A stretch of DNA of 40,506 nt from Lachnospiraceae bacterium. Its GTDB lineage: Bacteria > Bacillota > Clostridia > Lachnospirales > Lachnospiraceae. This document shows positions 7,125-14,332 of this stretch, piece after piece. Both the position numbers and the translations under genes were made by a program. The notes under the pieces were generated by a model, which saw only the letters and a program-made list of their open reading frames with translations, did not search any database and had not been told where the DNA came from. Each line of letters opens with the position of its first letter. The stretch's first letter is position 1. The stretch lies in NCBI GenBank assembly GCA_021203305.1, contig JAJQBK010000053.1:3985-44490 (forward strand), written 5' to 3'.

Positions 7125-8845
7125 TGACAGACAAAAAGCTTCGCAGAAAAAAGAAACCTCTCTTTTCCAGGAAGGTGCTGATCGGAGCGGTCTGTATCGC
7201 TCTGGCGGTCATTCTGGCAGCGGCGGTTGTAATGAACAGCCTGAACAGCTCTGAGGAGGTGGCCTACAGAGAGACCACTGTGGAATACGGCAGTCTGGTG
7301 GTAGGCATTACGGAGAGCGGGTCCGTGGAGATCGGCACCCAGGATCAGGTGTTTGAAATGGATCTGAGCGAGCTGGTGAGAGCCAGCACCTCCAGTTCCT
7401 CCGGCTCCTCCTCCAGCTCGGGCGGCGGCATGGATTCGATGGGAGGCGGCGGCAGCTCTGATGTCTCCAGTGTGTTCAGCCAGATTTTCAGTATGTCCGG
7501 CTCTTCCGGTTCCTCAAGCACCAGTACCATCGGAGATCTGACAGTGGCCCAGGTGGCTGTGTCCGTGGGGCAGGAGGTGTCGGTGGGCGACACCCTCTAT
7601 GTACTGGAGGAGGATACGGTTACAGAGCTGCGTGAACAGCTGGAAGAAAATGTGGAGGCCGCGCTGGCTGATCTGGAGCTGGTTTACGCGGACCAGGAAT
7701 CCTCCAGGCTGAGCGCTGAGTATACCTACCAGAGCAGCATATTATATGGAACGTACGCGCAGATCGAATATGACAACACTGTCAAATCCCTGCAGGACGC
7801 CGTGACGGAGGCGGAAGAAGGCCTGGCGGAGGCGCAGGAGCTCTTGACGGAATATGAGGAGGAGCTGGCATCCATACAGCTTGCTTATGAGCAGGCGCAG
7901 CTGCTGGTGGATACTCTGGAATACCGTGTAGAGAACAACGACAAATGGGAAGGCAGCTATAACGCGTACAATTATGCGGTTACTTTCCAGCAGTGGAAGG
8001 AGGCGCAGACCTATCTGGCGGACTATGAATCTGAGGTGGAGAGCCTGACCGAAAAGATTGAGCAGGCTCAGTCCAGCATCACCAGTTACACCCAGCAGCT
8101 GGCCAACGCGCAAAGCTCTCTGGCGACCGGCATGCTGACGGCAAAGGAAACCTATGATCTGCGGATGCTGGCCTATAATACGGCCCAGGAGACCTATGAC
8201 ATCGCTATCGCCTATCTGGAGGACGCCGCGGCGGACCAGGAGGAGACCTACGAAAACGCGGTGGAAATTCTGGAATCCTTTGACAGCTATATCAGCGGAA
8301 ACGAAATTCTTTCCGATTATAACGGCGTGGTGACCAGCGTGGCGCTGGAGGTGGGGGATAATGTGACCACCAACACCACTCTGGTAACGCTGTATGATCT
8401 GGATGAGGTGACCATGACGGTGGCTGTGGACGAGGAAGACATGACAGACATCGAGCTGGGCGGCGCGGTCAATATTTCCTTTACCGCTTATCCGGACGAT
8501 ATCTATCAGGCGGAGGTGACGGAAATTTCTGACGCCTACTATGACTCCAGCAGCAACGTGGTCTATGACGTGACGGTGACCATCACAAGCGACGCCTCGG
8601 GACTGTTCCAGGGAATGACCGGAGATGTGACCTTTGTGACCAAGGAGAGCGAGGAGGTTCTGTATGTCTCCAACCGGGCGATCACAAGAAGCGGCACCAA
8701 ATCCTACGTGAAGATGCGTGACAGCAGCGGAAACGTTACGCAGGTGGAGGTGACAACCGGCTTCTCGGACGGCGTGTATGTGGAGATCATCGACGGCCTG
8801 TCAGAGGGGGATGTGGTCCTGATTGAAAGCGTGGTGAGCGATTAA
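7124..8845 (+). CDS. ABC exporter adaptor 3 with Ser/Gly/Met insert
   Basis: A 573-residue adaptor whose ATG overlaps the TAA of adaptor 2 (TAATG), showing translational coupling. A strongly basic N-terminus precedes TM 18-37. Between the first strand (QVFEMDLSEL) and the lipoyl half (LTVAQVAVSVGQEVSVGD) lies a Ser/Gly/Met-rich insert (about 86-135). That is the same site where adaptor 2 has its Asp run. A long coiled coil follows (about 165-390), then lipoyl/beta-barrel (about 395-500) and a MacA-like membrane-proximal domain (VLYVSNRAITRSGTKSYV onward). The three adaptors probably arose by tandem gene duplication and then diverged; they may form a mixed ring. Function in export is inferred from family and neighbours. 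Confidence 0.8.
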   Translation: MTDKKLRRKKKPLFSRKVLIGAVCIALAVILAAAVVMNSLNSSEEVAYRETTVEYGSLVVGITESGSVEIGTQDQVFEMDLSELVRASTSSSSGSSSSSGGGMDSMGGGGSSDVSSVFSQIFSMSGSSGSSSTSTIGDLTVAQVAVSVGQEVSVGDTLYVLEEDTVTELREQLEENVEAALADLELVYADQESSRLSAEYTYQSSILYGTYAQIEYDNTVKSLQDAVTEAEEGLAEAQELLTEYEEELASIQLAYEQAQLLVDTLEYRVENNDKWEGSYNAYNYAVTFQQWKEAQTYLADYESEVESLTEKIEQAQSSITSYTQQLANAQSSLATGMLTAKETYDLRMLAYNTAQETYDIAIAYLEDAAADQEETYENAVEILESFDSYISGNEILSDYNGVVTSVALEVGDNVTTNTTLVTLYDLDEVTMTVAVDEEDMTDIELGGAVNISFTAYPDDIYQAEVTEISDAYYDSSSNVVYDVTVTITSDASGLFQGMTGDVTFVTKESEEVLYVSNRAITRSGTKSYVKMRDSSGNVTQVEVTTGFSDGVYVEIIDGLSEGDVVLIESVVSD

Positions 8846-10152
8846 TGAGAATATCCGAAATATGCAGACTGGTGTATCTGAACCTGATACAAAATAAATT
8901 CAAAGTGATTTTGACGTCCATCGGTATTGTCGTGGGAAGCGCCACCATCGTGCTGGTTATCGGCATTGGCACAGGAAGCCGGGCGGAGGTGGCGGAGCAG
9001 TTTCAGAATCTGAACGCGGGTGCTATCGACATTTCCTATGAGGGGAGCAGCTCTTCCTCCAGCTCCACTACCGCCACGGTGAGCATTGGAGGAACCACGA
9101 TCAGCTTTGATATGGGTGGATTTTCCATGGACTTTGGAGGAGGCAGCGGAGGCGGTTCCGGCAGCCGCGGCAGCTCCGAGGCGGTGACACTGACTACGGA
9201 CGACATGGAGGATCTGGAGGTGTTTGTGCCGGGACTTTCCGACGCCACCATTTCCTACTCCACAACCGCCTCCGTGGAGGGCGGCGACTTAAGCTCCTCC
9301 TCCTATTATACGGTGGCCGGCGTGTTGGACAATTACGCAGAAATCAGCAACCTGACCATGGCCATCGGCAGCTTCCTGACAGAGGAAAATAATGACAATA
9401 AGGAAAAGGTCTGCGTGCTGGGCTATACTACGGCGAAAGAAATTTTCGGCAGCGCCGCCGATGCTTATGATGAGACGGTGTATATTGATGACAGGCCTTA
9501 CGTTGTATCAGGCGTGCTCTCCGAGATGGGGACCGTCGCTTCCGGCATCAGCCCCGATACCGCGATTTTTATTCCATACGAGACAGGAATCAAATACATT
9601 ACGGGAACCTCCATCTCTCCCACCATCACCGTCATCGCGGAGAATGTAAATGACGTGGATACCATTGTGGAAAATATCGAAACCGTGCTGGCGGACAGCT
9701 ATCCGAATTCCAGCTTCGAAATTTCCGACGCGGGCAGCAAGATGGAGGCGGCTTCCTCCTCCAACACCACGCTGACACTGCTTTTGTATTCCATGTCCGC
9801 CATCGTCTTTGTGGTGGGCGGCATCGGCATCATGAACGTGCTGTTTGTATCCGTCAAGGAGCGCACCAATGAGATCGGCATTCTGAAAGCGCTGGGCTGC
9901 TCCCGGCGGGATATCCTGCTGGAATTCCTCCTGGAGGCCAGCTGCATCAGCTTCATCGGGGCGGTGATCGGCGTGCTTTTTGCGCTGGCTCTGACGCCGG
10001 TGGTGGAGATGTTTTCCGTGCGTGTGGATCTGTCGGTTACCGCTGTGGGGCTGGCGCTTGTGTTTGGCGTGGCCACAGGAAGTATTTTCGGTTTCTATCC
10101 GGCGTATAAGGCCTCCAGGCTGGTGCCTGTCGTGGCGCTGAATCAGGAATAG
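8845..10152 (+). CDS. MacB/YknZ-type ABC transporter permease
   Basis: A 435-residue permease of the FtsX/MacB fold: TM1 about 19-41, a large extracellular MacB_PCD-like domain, then three C-terminal TMs starting at LTLLLYSMSAIVFVVGGIGI. The family ending FYPAYKASRLVPVVALNQE is intact. The cytoplasmic coupling loop VKERTNEIGILKALGCS is present and should contact the ATPase encoded at 11705. Its extracellular domain contains an unusual insert at about 65-112: a Ser run, then FDMGGFSMDFGGG and Gly/Ser repeats, similar in composition to the adaptor inserts. The ATG overlaps the stop of adaptor 3 (TAATG). The split of permease and ATPase is as in YknXYZ of Bacillus. Confidence 0.85.
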   Translation: MRISEICRLVYLNLIQNKFKVILTSIGIVVGSATIVLVIGIGTGSRAEVAEQFQNLNAGAIDISYEGSSSSSSSTTATVSIGGTTISFDMGGFSMDFGGGSGGGSGSRGSSEAVTLTTDDMEDLEVFVPGLSDATISYSTTASVEGGDLSSSSYYTVAGVLDNYAEISNLTMAIGSFLTEENNDNKEKVCVLGYTTAKEIFGSAADAYDETVYIDDRPYVVSGVLSEMGTVASGISPDTAIFIPYETGIKYITGTSISPTITVIAENVNDVDTIVENIETVLADSYPNSSFEISDAGSKMEAASSSNTTLTLLLYSMSAIVFVVGGIGIMNVLFVSVKERTNEIGILKALGCSRRDILLEFLLEASCISFIGAVIGVLFALALTPVVEMFSVRVDLSVTAVGLALVFGVATGSIFGFYPAYKASRLVPVVALNQE

Positions 10153-10165
10153 GAGGGGCAGGCTC

Positions 10166-11692
10166 ATGAAAGAGGAAAATAAGAAGAAAAAGAAGTCGGG
10201 CGGCGTAAAAACTCAGGAGAAGAAAAAACAAAAGAAGAAGAAAGAAAATAAAGAGGCCGTTGAGGTTGTGCTGGAGGAAGAAAACAAGGAAACAACTGAG
10301 GAAACAGCTGAGGAAATAACTGAAGAAACAATCGGCGAACTGATCGGAAATGAGGCCACAGGGGAGACCAACGGGACATTCGAGGAGATTCCGCCGGAAT
10401 TCCCTGAGATGGAATCGGTCAACGCGGCTTCTGAGAAGGATTTTCCTGAGAACACTGAAACAGAGGCAGTCAGCGCCGACAATGGAGTGCCTGAATCTGA
10501 GTTTGATGAAAAAGACGCGCCGGCATCACCCGCTCCGGCCGCCGACTATGTCATCGAGGATTATATGGATGAGCTGATCCAGAGCAAAAAGCTGGAGGCC
10601 GGACCCTCCATGGCGCAGAAGCGGGGCCAGGATGAGAGGGCCATGATCCGGGAGCAGGAGCGCCTTGTCCAGGAGCGACGGAGAAAGAAGCGGCATAAAA
10701 GGAGAAATATCATCATCCTGGTTATCGTTGTGCTGCTGGCGGCGGGAATCTGGTTTATCGGCTGGGGTTACAGCCTGATTTTTGGCACGGCCACGGCCAG
10801 CAGCACCGTCACCATTGAGGTGGGCGAAGGCCAGGAGGTGGTCTACGCGCAGCTGACCAGCGTGAAAGGAAATGAAATCACTTACATCATTGCGGAAGCT
10901 GTGGAGACTACAGAGGAGGATCAGGCGGAAGAAAGTGAGACGTCGGAAGGATTTTCCGAAGACGGGACGATGGAGGGAGCGGAAGACGGAGAAACGTCAG
11001 ATGCGTTTTCTGAAGGCGAGATGCCGGATGGAATGACAGAAAGCGGGATGCCGGAAGGAATGTCAGATGGCGAAATGCCGGAAGGAATGTCTGAGGACGA
11101 GATGTCGGAAGGAATGCCGGGTGGAGCAACGGAGGGTGAGAGACCTGAAGGAGCAACGGACGGCATGGAAGCTCCCGCGGAAACAGAGGAAGATGCGGAA
11201 GCGTCCGATGACGATCAGAGCAGCAGTGCCGTGACTTCTGCAGCTGCGTTTCTGTCCGCAAAAAGTACTGGTGCGGAGGCTGTGAAAGCTTCCTACGCGA
11301 CAGCGACAACTATGACAGCCGCCAGCACGGACAGCTATTCCGTGACCAGCCTCGGCATGGGCGGCATGGGGGGCGGCGACATGAGTGGAGGCGACAGAGG
11401 CAGTATGAGCGGAGGCGGTTCTTTCGACTTTGGCAGCTTTAATTTTGACAGCTTTGGGGACAGCTCCTCTGCCGTAACCTCTTCCGCAAGCAGCACCTTT
11501 ACCTATGACGGCGTGACATATATGTTGACAGAGGAATCCGCGACCATGCAGATTCCTGTGGGAACGGATGTGACCACAAGGCTGGGCAGCGTGACCACCT
11601 TTGTAAGTCTTTCCGCCGGCGACTGCGTCGCCCTTGTGATGCAGGAGGTGGACGGCGAGCAGGTCATCATGGCGGTTTATATTATCGGATAG
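10166..11692 (+). CDS. Unrecognised single-pass accessory protein of the ABC operon, Met-repeat and Gly-rich
   Basis: I do not recognise a family for this 508-residue protein. Residues 1-180 are charged Lys/Glu-rich and should be cytoplasmic. RRKKRHKRR precedes a TM segment at about 181-203, giving N-in topology. Outside lies a short beta-like domain (TVTIEVGEGQEVVYAQL...), then an acidic disordered region with a 9-residue Met repeat (286-317). A Gly/Met/Ser/Phe-Asp-rich segment (about 395-435) and a final beta-like domain (about 440-508) follow. The two beta-like parts may pack together around the disordered insert. RBS AGGAGG precedes the ATG; it sits 13 bp after the permease and 12 bp before the ATPase, so it is probably a transporter subunit or regulator. 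Confidence 0.7.
   Translation: MKEENKKKKKSGGVKTQEKKKQKKKKENKEAVEVVLEEENKETTEETAEEITEETIGELIGNEATGETNGTFEEIPPEFPEMESVNAASEKDFPENTETEAVSADNGVPESEFDEKDAPASPAPAADYVIEDYMDELIQSKKLEAGPSMAQKRGQDERAMIREQERLVQERRRKKRHKRRNIIILVIVVLLAAGIWFIGWGYSLIFGTATASSTVTIEVGEGQEVVYAQLTSVKGNEITYIIAEAVETTEEDQAEESETSEGFSEDGTMEGAEDGETSDAFSEGEMPDGMTESGMPEGMSDGEMPEGMSEDEMSEGMPGGATEGERPEGATDGMEAPAETEEDAEASDDDQSSSAVTSAAAFLSAKSTGAEAVKASYATATTMTAASTDSYSVTSLGMGGMGGGDMSGGDRGSMSGGGSFDFGSFNFDSFGDSSSAVTSSASSTFTYDGVTYMLTEESATMQIPVGTDVTTRLGSVTTFVSLSAGDCVALVMQEVDGEQVIMAVYIIG
11021..11122 (+). repeat. 27-bp tandem repeat encoding a 9-residue Met motif
   Basis: About 3.5 copies of atgccggaaggaatgtc-like DNA encode M-P-x-G-M-S/T-x-x-x. 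Met spacing alternates exactly 4,5,4,5,4,5,4. The array continues with degenerate GATEGERPEGATDG units. Confidence 0.85.
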
Positions 11693-11704
11693 GAGAAGAG
11701 ACGC

Positions 11705-12367
11705 ATGATTACGATGAAAAATATCAATAAAGGCTACATGCTGGGTGAGGAGAAGCTGCCGATTCTGAAAGACGTCAACTTCCATGTGGATGAGGGCGAG
11801 TATGTGGCCATCCTTGGTCCCTCCGGTTCAGGCAAAACCACCCTGATGAACATCATCGGCTGCATGGACGTGATGGACAGCGGCGAATATTATCTGGACG
11901 GCATGGCCATCCATGAGACGCCGGAGGATGAGCTGACGGAGGTGCGCAATGAAAAGATCGGCTTTATTTTTCAGAATTACCAGCTCATCCCCACCTACAA
12001 TGTGATGCAGAATATCATCATGCCTCTGCTCATGCGGGGCGAGAGTAAAAAGGAGGCGGAGGAGGAGTGCATGGACACCATTAAGCTGCTGGGGCTGGAT
12101 CACCGGATTGCCCATAAGCCCAGCGAGCTTTCCGGCGGCCAGAAGCAGCGTGTCTCCATCGCCAGGGCTATGGTGGGAAAACCGGCCATCCTTTTAGCTG
12201 ACGAGCCCACGGGAGCGCTGGATCAGTCCTCCGGCAAGGATGTGCTCCGGCTCTTCGGGGAGCTGAACGAGATGGGCAATACCATCGTCATGATCACCCA
12301 TGACCTGAACGTGGCAAAATCCGCCAGACGGATTGTGAAAATCGTGGACGGACAGCTCTACGAATAA
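11705..12367 (+). CDS. MacB/LolD-type ABC transporter ATP-binding protein
   Basis: A 220-residue ATPase with Walker A GPSGSGKT (38-45), a Q-loop FIFQNYQLIPTYN, signature LSGGQKQR (about 142), Walker B ILLADEPTGALD and switch His in MITHD. This is the MacB/LolD/FtsE subfamily, which powers mechanotransmission-type pumps working with an FtsX-fold permease. It must pair with the permease at 8845. ATG 11705 follows GGAGAAG. It closes the six-gene operon; the downstream hairpin at 12464-12505 is the likely terminator. Confidence 0.92.
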   Translation: MITMKNINKGYMLGEEKLPILKDVNFHVDEGEYVAILGPSGSGKTTLMNIIGCMDVMDSGEYYLDGMAIHETPEDELTEVRNEKIGFIFQNYQLIPTYNVMQNIIMPLLMRGESKKEAEEECMDTIKLLGLDHRIAHKPSELSGGQKQRVSIARAMVGKPAILLADEPTGALDQSSGKDVLRLFGELNEMGNTIVMITHDLNVAKSARRIVKIVDGQLYE

Positions 12368-12416
12368 AATCTCCGGGATGACAATGACAAAAGCGCTCTT
12401 TTTAGAAAAACTTCAC

Positions 12417-12445
12417 TTGTTTTCATGCGGTATCCTTGCTATACT
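12417..12445 (+). promoter_or_regulatory. Candidate promoter upstream of the clpX-like gene
   Basis: TTGTTT (12417-12422), 17-bp spacer, TATACT (12440-12445). The -35 is weak. The predicted start near 12452 lies just before a terminator-like hairpin, which raises the possibility of attenuation. Confidence 0.45.
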
Positions 12446-12463
12446 GATATCGCCGTAAACAGT

Positions 12464-12505
12464 CCACAGCCAATGCGGGCATGCATAGAGGCTGTGGGCT
12501 TTTTT
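12464..12505 (+). terminator. Rho-independent terminator between the ABC operon and the clpX-like gene
   Basis: CCACAGCC (12464-12471) pairs with GGCTGTGG (12490-12497), loop 18 nt, followed by a T-run (12500-12505). It could end the transporter operon, or act as a leader attenuator for clpX because the promoter at 12417-12445 lies upstream of it. A second inverted pair TGTCAG/CTGACA follows between about 12517 and 12547. Confidence 0.7.
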
Positions 12506-12580
12506 AATAATTCCATGTCAGGGCGTGAGTGAAATGAGCTTCTGACATTTGCCGTAAAAAAAGTCATTTGGGGAGGTATT

Positions 12581-14248
12581 ATGGCTTCGGATAGAAATGA
12601 TGAATATGAAGAGGTTTGTATGATGTGCCACAGACCGGAGAGCCGGGCGGGCAGAATGATCCATCTGCCGGGAGATATGTGTATTTGCGGAGACTGCATG
12701 GACAGGAGCATGAGGACGGTCACGGAGCTGGAGAAGCAGGGCGTGTTTCAGAATCCGGAGTTTCAGCGCCAGATGCGGATCATGGAGGAGCAGCTGCGCC
12801 GGCAGAATAAGGGGTCCAATAACAGCTCCGCGCAGCAGAATAAAGACTCTAATGCCAGTTCTACGCAGCAGAATAATGGCTCCGATACCAGTTCCGTGCA
12901 GCAGAATCCGGCGCCCGGCGAGGAGATCGCGAAGACGACCGGGGAAAGCAATCAGGAAAGCAGTGAAACAGGCGCTTTGATCAGCACGGATGTGGAGGAG
13001 ACGAAAGAACCCGACACCGGGGAGGAGGAAAAGAAGGAAAATATCCATCCCCTGGACAATATCCCCATGGGCTTCCCTCAGATTCGCTTTGTGAATCTGT
13101 CCGACCTGCGCGGTCCGGCGTCAAACCGGGAGCGCCCAAAAAAGAAGAAAAAGGTGGAGCCGCTGAACCTGAAGGACGTCCCGGCGCCCCACAAGATCAA
13201 GGCACAGCTGGACGAGTATGTGATCGGGCAGGAGCATGCCAAGAAGGTCATGTCCGTGGCCGTTTACAATCATTATAAGAGAGTGGCTACCGGAACCCAG
13301 GATTCCATCGAGATTGAGAAGTCCAATATGCTGATGATCGGACCCACCGGCTGCGGCAAGACCTATCTGGTGAAGACACTGGCGAAGCTTCTGGATGTGC
13401 CGCTGGCCATCGCGGACGCTACATCCTTAACGGAGGCGGGTTACATAGGAGACGATATTGAGAGTGTGGTGACCAAGCTTTTAGCGGCCGCGGACAACGA
13501 TGTGGAGCGCGCGGAGCGGGGCATTATTTTCATCGATGAGATTGACAAGATCGCCAAAAAGCAGGAGACCCGCTCCCGGGATGTGTCCGGTGAGAGCGTC
13601 CAGCAGGGGATGCTGAAGCTTCTGGAGGGCTCCGAGGTGGAGGTGCCTGTGGGCGCCAACAGCAAGAACGCCATGGTACCCCTGACCACCGTGAATACCA
13701 GGAATATTCTCTTCATCTGCGGCGGCGCGTTCCCGGATCTGGAGGACATCATCAGGGAGCGTTTGACAAAGAATTCAGGGATAGGCTTCGGCGCTTCCTT
13801 AAAGGACGCCTACAAGGACGAACCGGATCTTTTAAGTAAGGTGACCACAGAAGATCTGCGCAAATTCGGCATGATTCCGGAGTTTCTGGGCCGTCTGCCG
13901 GTGGTGTTCACTCTGCAGGGCCTGGACAAGGAGAGCATGGTCAAGATTCTGAAGGAGCCGAAGAACGCGATTTTGAAGCAGTATCAGAAGCTCCTGGAGC
14001 TGGACGAGGTGGAGCTGACCTTCGATGACGACGCTCTGGAGGCCATTGCGGAGAAGGCTATGGAGCGGGACATCGGCGCCCGCGCACTGCGCTCCATCAT
14101 CGAGGACTTCATGCTGGATATCATGTATGAGATTCCCAAGGATGACAATATCGGACGGGTGCGGATTACCCGGGCCTATGTGGAGGGCAAGGGAGGCCCT
14201 GTGATTGAGATACGCGGGCAGCAGCGAATCGGAACTGCCGGAGCATAA
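12581..14248 (+). CDS. clpX: ClpX paralogue with a long repeat-bearing linker
   Basis: A 555-residue AAA+ unfoldase. The N-terminal zinc-binding domain has C13/C16 and C36/C39. Next comes a disordered linker of about 150 residues with an 11-residue QQN repeat (74-109) and Glu/Lys-rich sequence. The AAA+ module starts at PAPHKIKAQLDEYVIGQ: Walker A GPTGCGKT (254-261), pore loop GYIG, Walker B IIFIDEID, sensor residues and GARALRSIIEDFMLD. The ClpP-docking loop is kept (SGIGFGA), so it probably still feeds ClpP. The RKH loop of E. coli ClpX is replaced by ANSKN. Canonical ClpX is about 420 residues, so this is likely a second, specialised copy (the usual clpP-clpX-lon context is absent). Start ATG follows GGGGAGG. 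Confidence 0.88.
   Translation: MASDRNDEYEEVCMMCHRPESRAGRMIHLPGDMCICGDCMDRSMRTVTELEKQGVFQNPEFQRQMRIMEEQLRRQNKGSNNSSAQQNKDSNASSTQQNNGSDTSSVQQNPAPGEEIAKTTGESNQESSETGALISTDVEETKEPDTGEEEKKENIHPLDNIPMGFPQIRFVNLSDLRGPASNRERPKKKKKVEPLNLKDVPAPHKIKAQLDEYVIGQEHAKKVMSVAVYNHYKRVATGTQDSIEIEKSNMLMIGPTGCGKTYLVKTLAKLLDVPLAIADATSLTEAGYIGDDIESVVTKLLAAADNDVERAERGIIFIDEIDKIAKKQETRSRDVSGESVQQGMLKLLEGSEVEVPVGANSKNAMVPLTTVNTRNILFICGGAFPDLEDIIRERLTKNSGIGFGASLKDAYKDEPDLLSKVTTEDLRKFGMIPEFLGRLPVVFTLQGLDKESMVKILKEPKNAILKQYQKLLELDEVELTFDDDALEAIAEKAMERDIGARALRSIIEDFMLDIMYEIPKDDNIGRVRITRAYVEGKGGPVIEIRGQQRIGTAGA
12800..12907 (+). repeat. 33-bp tandem repeat in the clpX-like linker
   Basis: Three 11-residue units of the form QQNxxSxxSSx (residues 74-84, 85-95, 96-106) plus a partial QQN. 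The DNA units are 33 bp with scattered changes. Confidence 0.75.
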
Positions 14249-14332
14249 AAAGGAGAGCGGAGTAATATATATTTACGGAGGATCCGGGAGGACAAAAACC
14301 GGGGTACGGAGAGCCTGAAGAGGTAATTTTTC

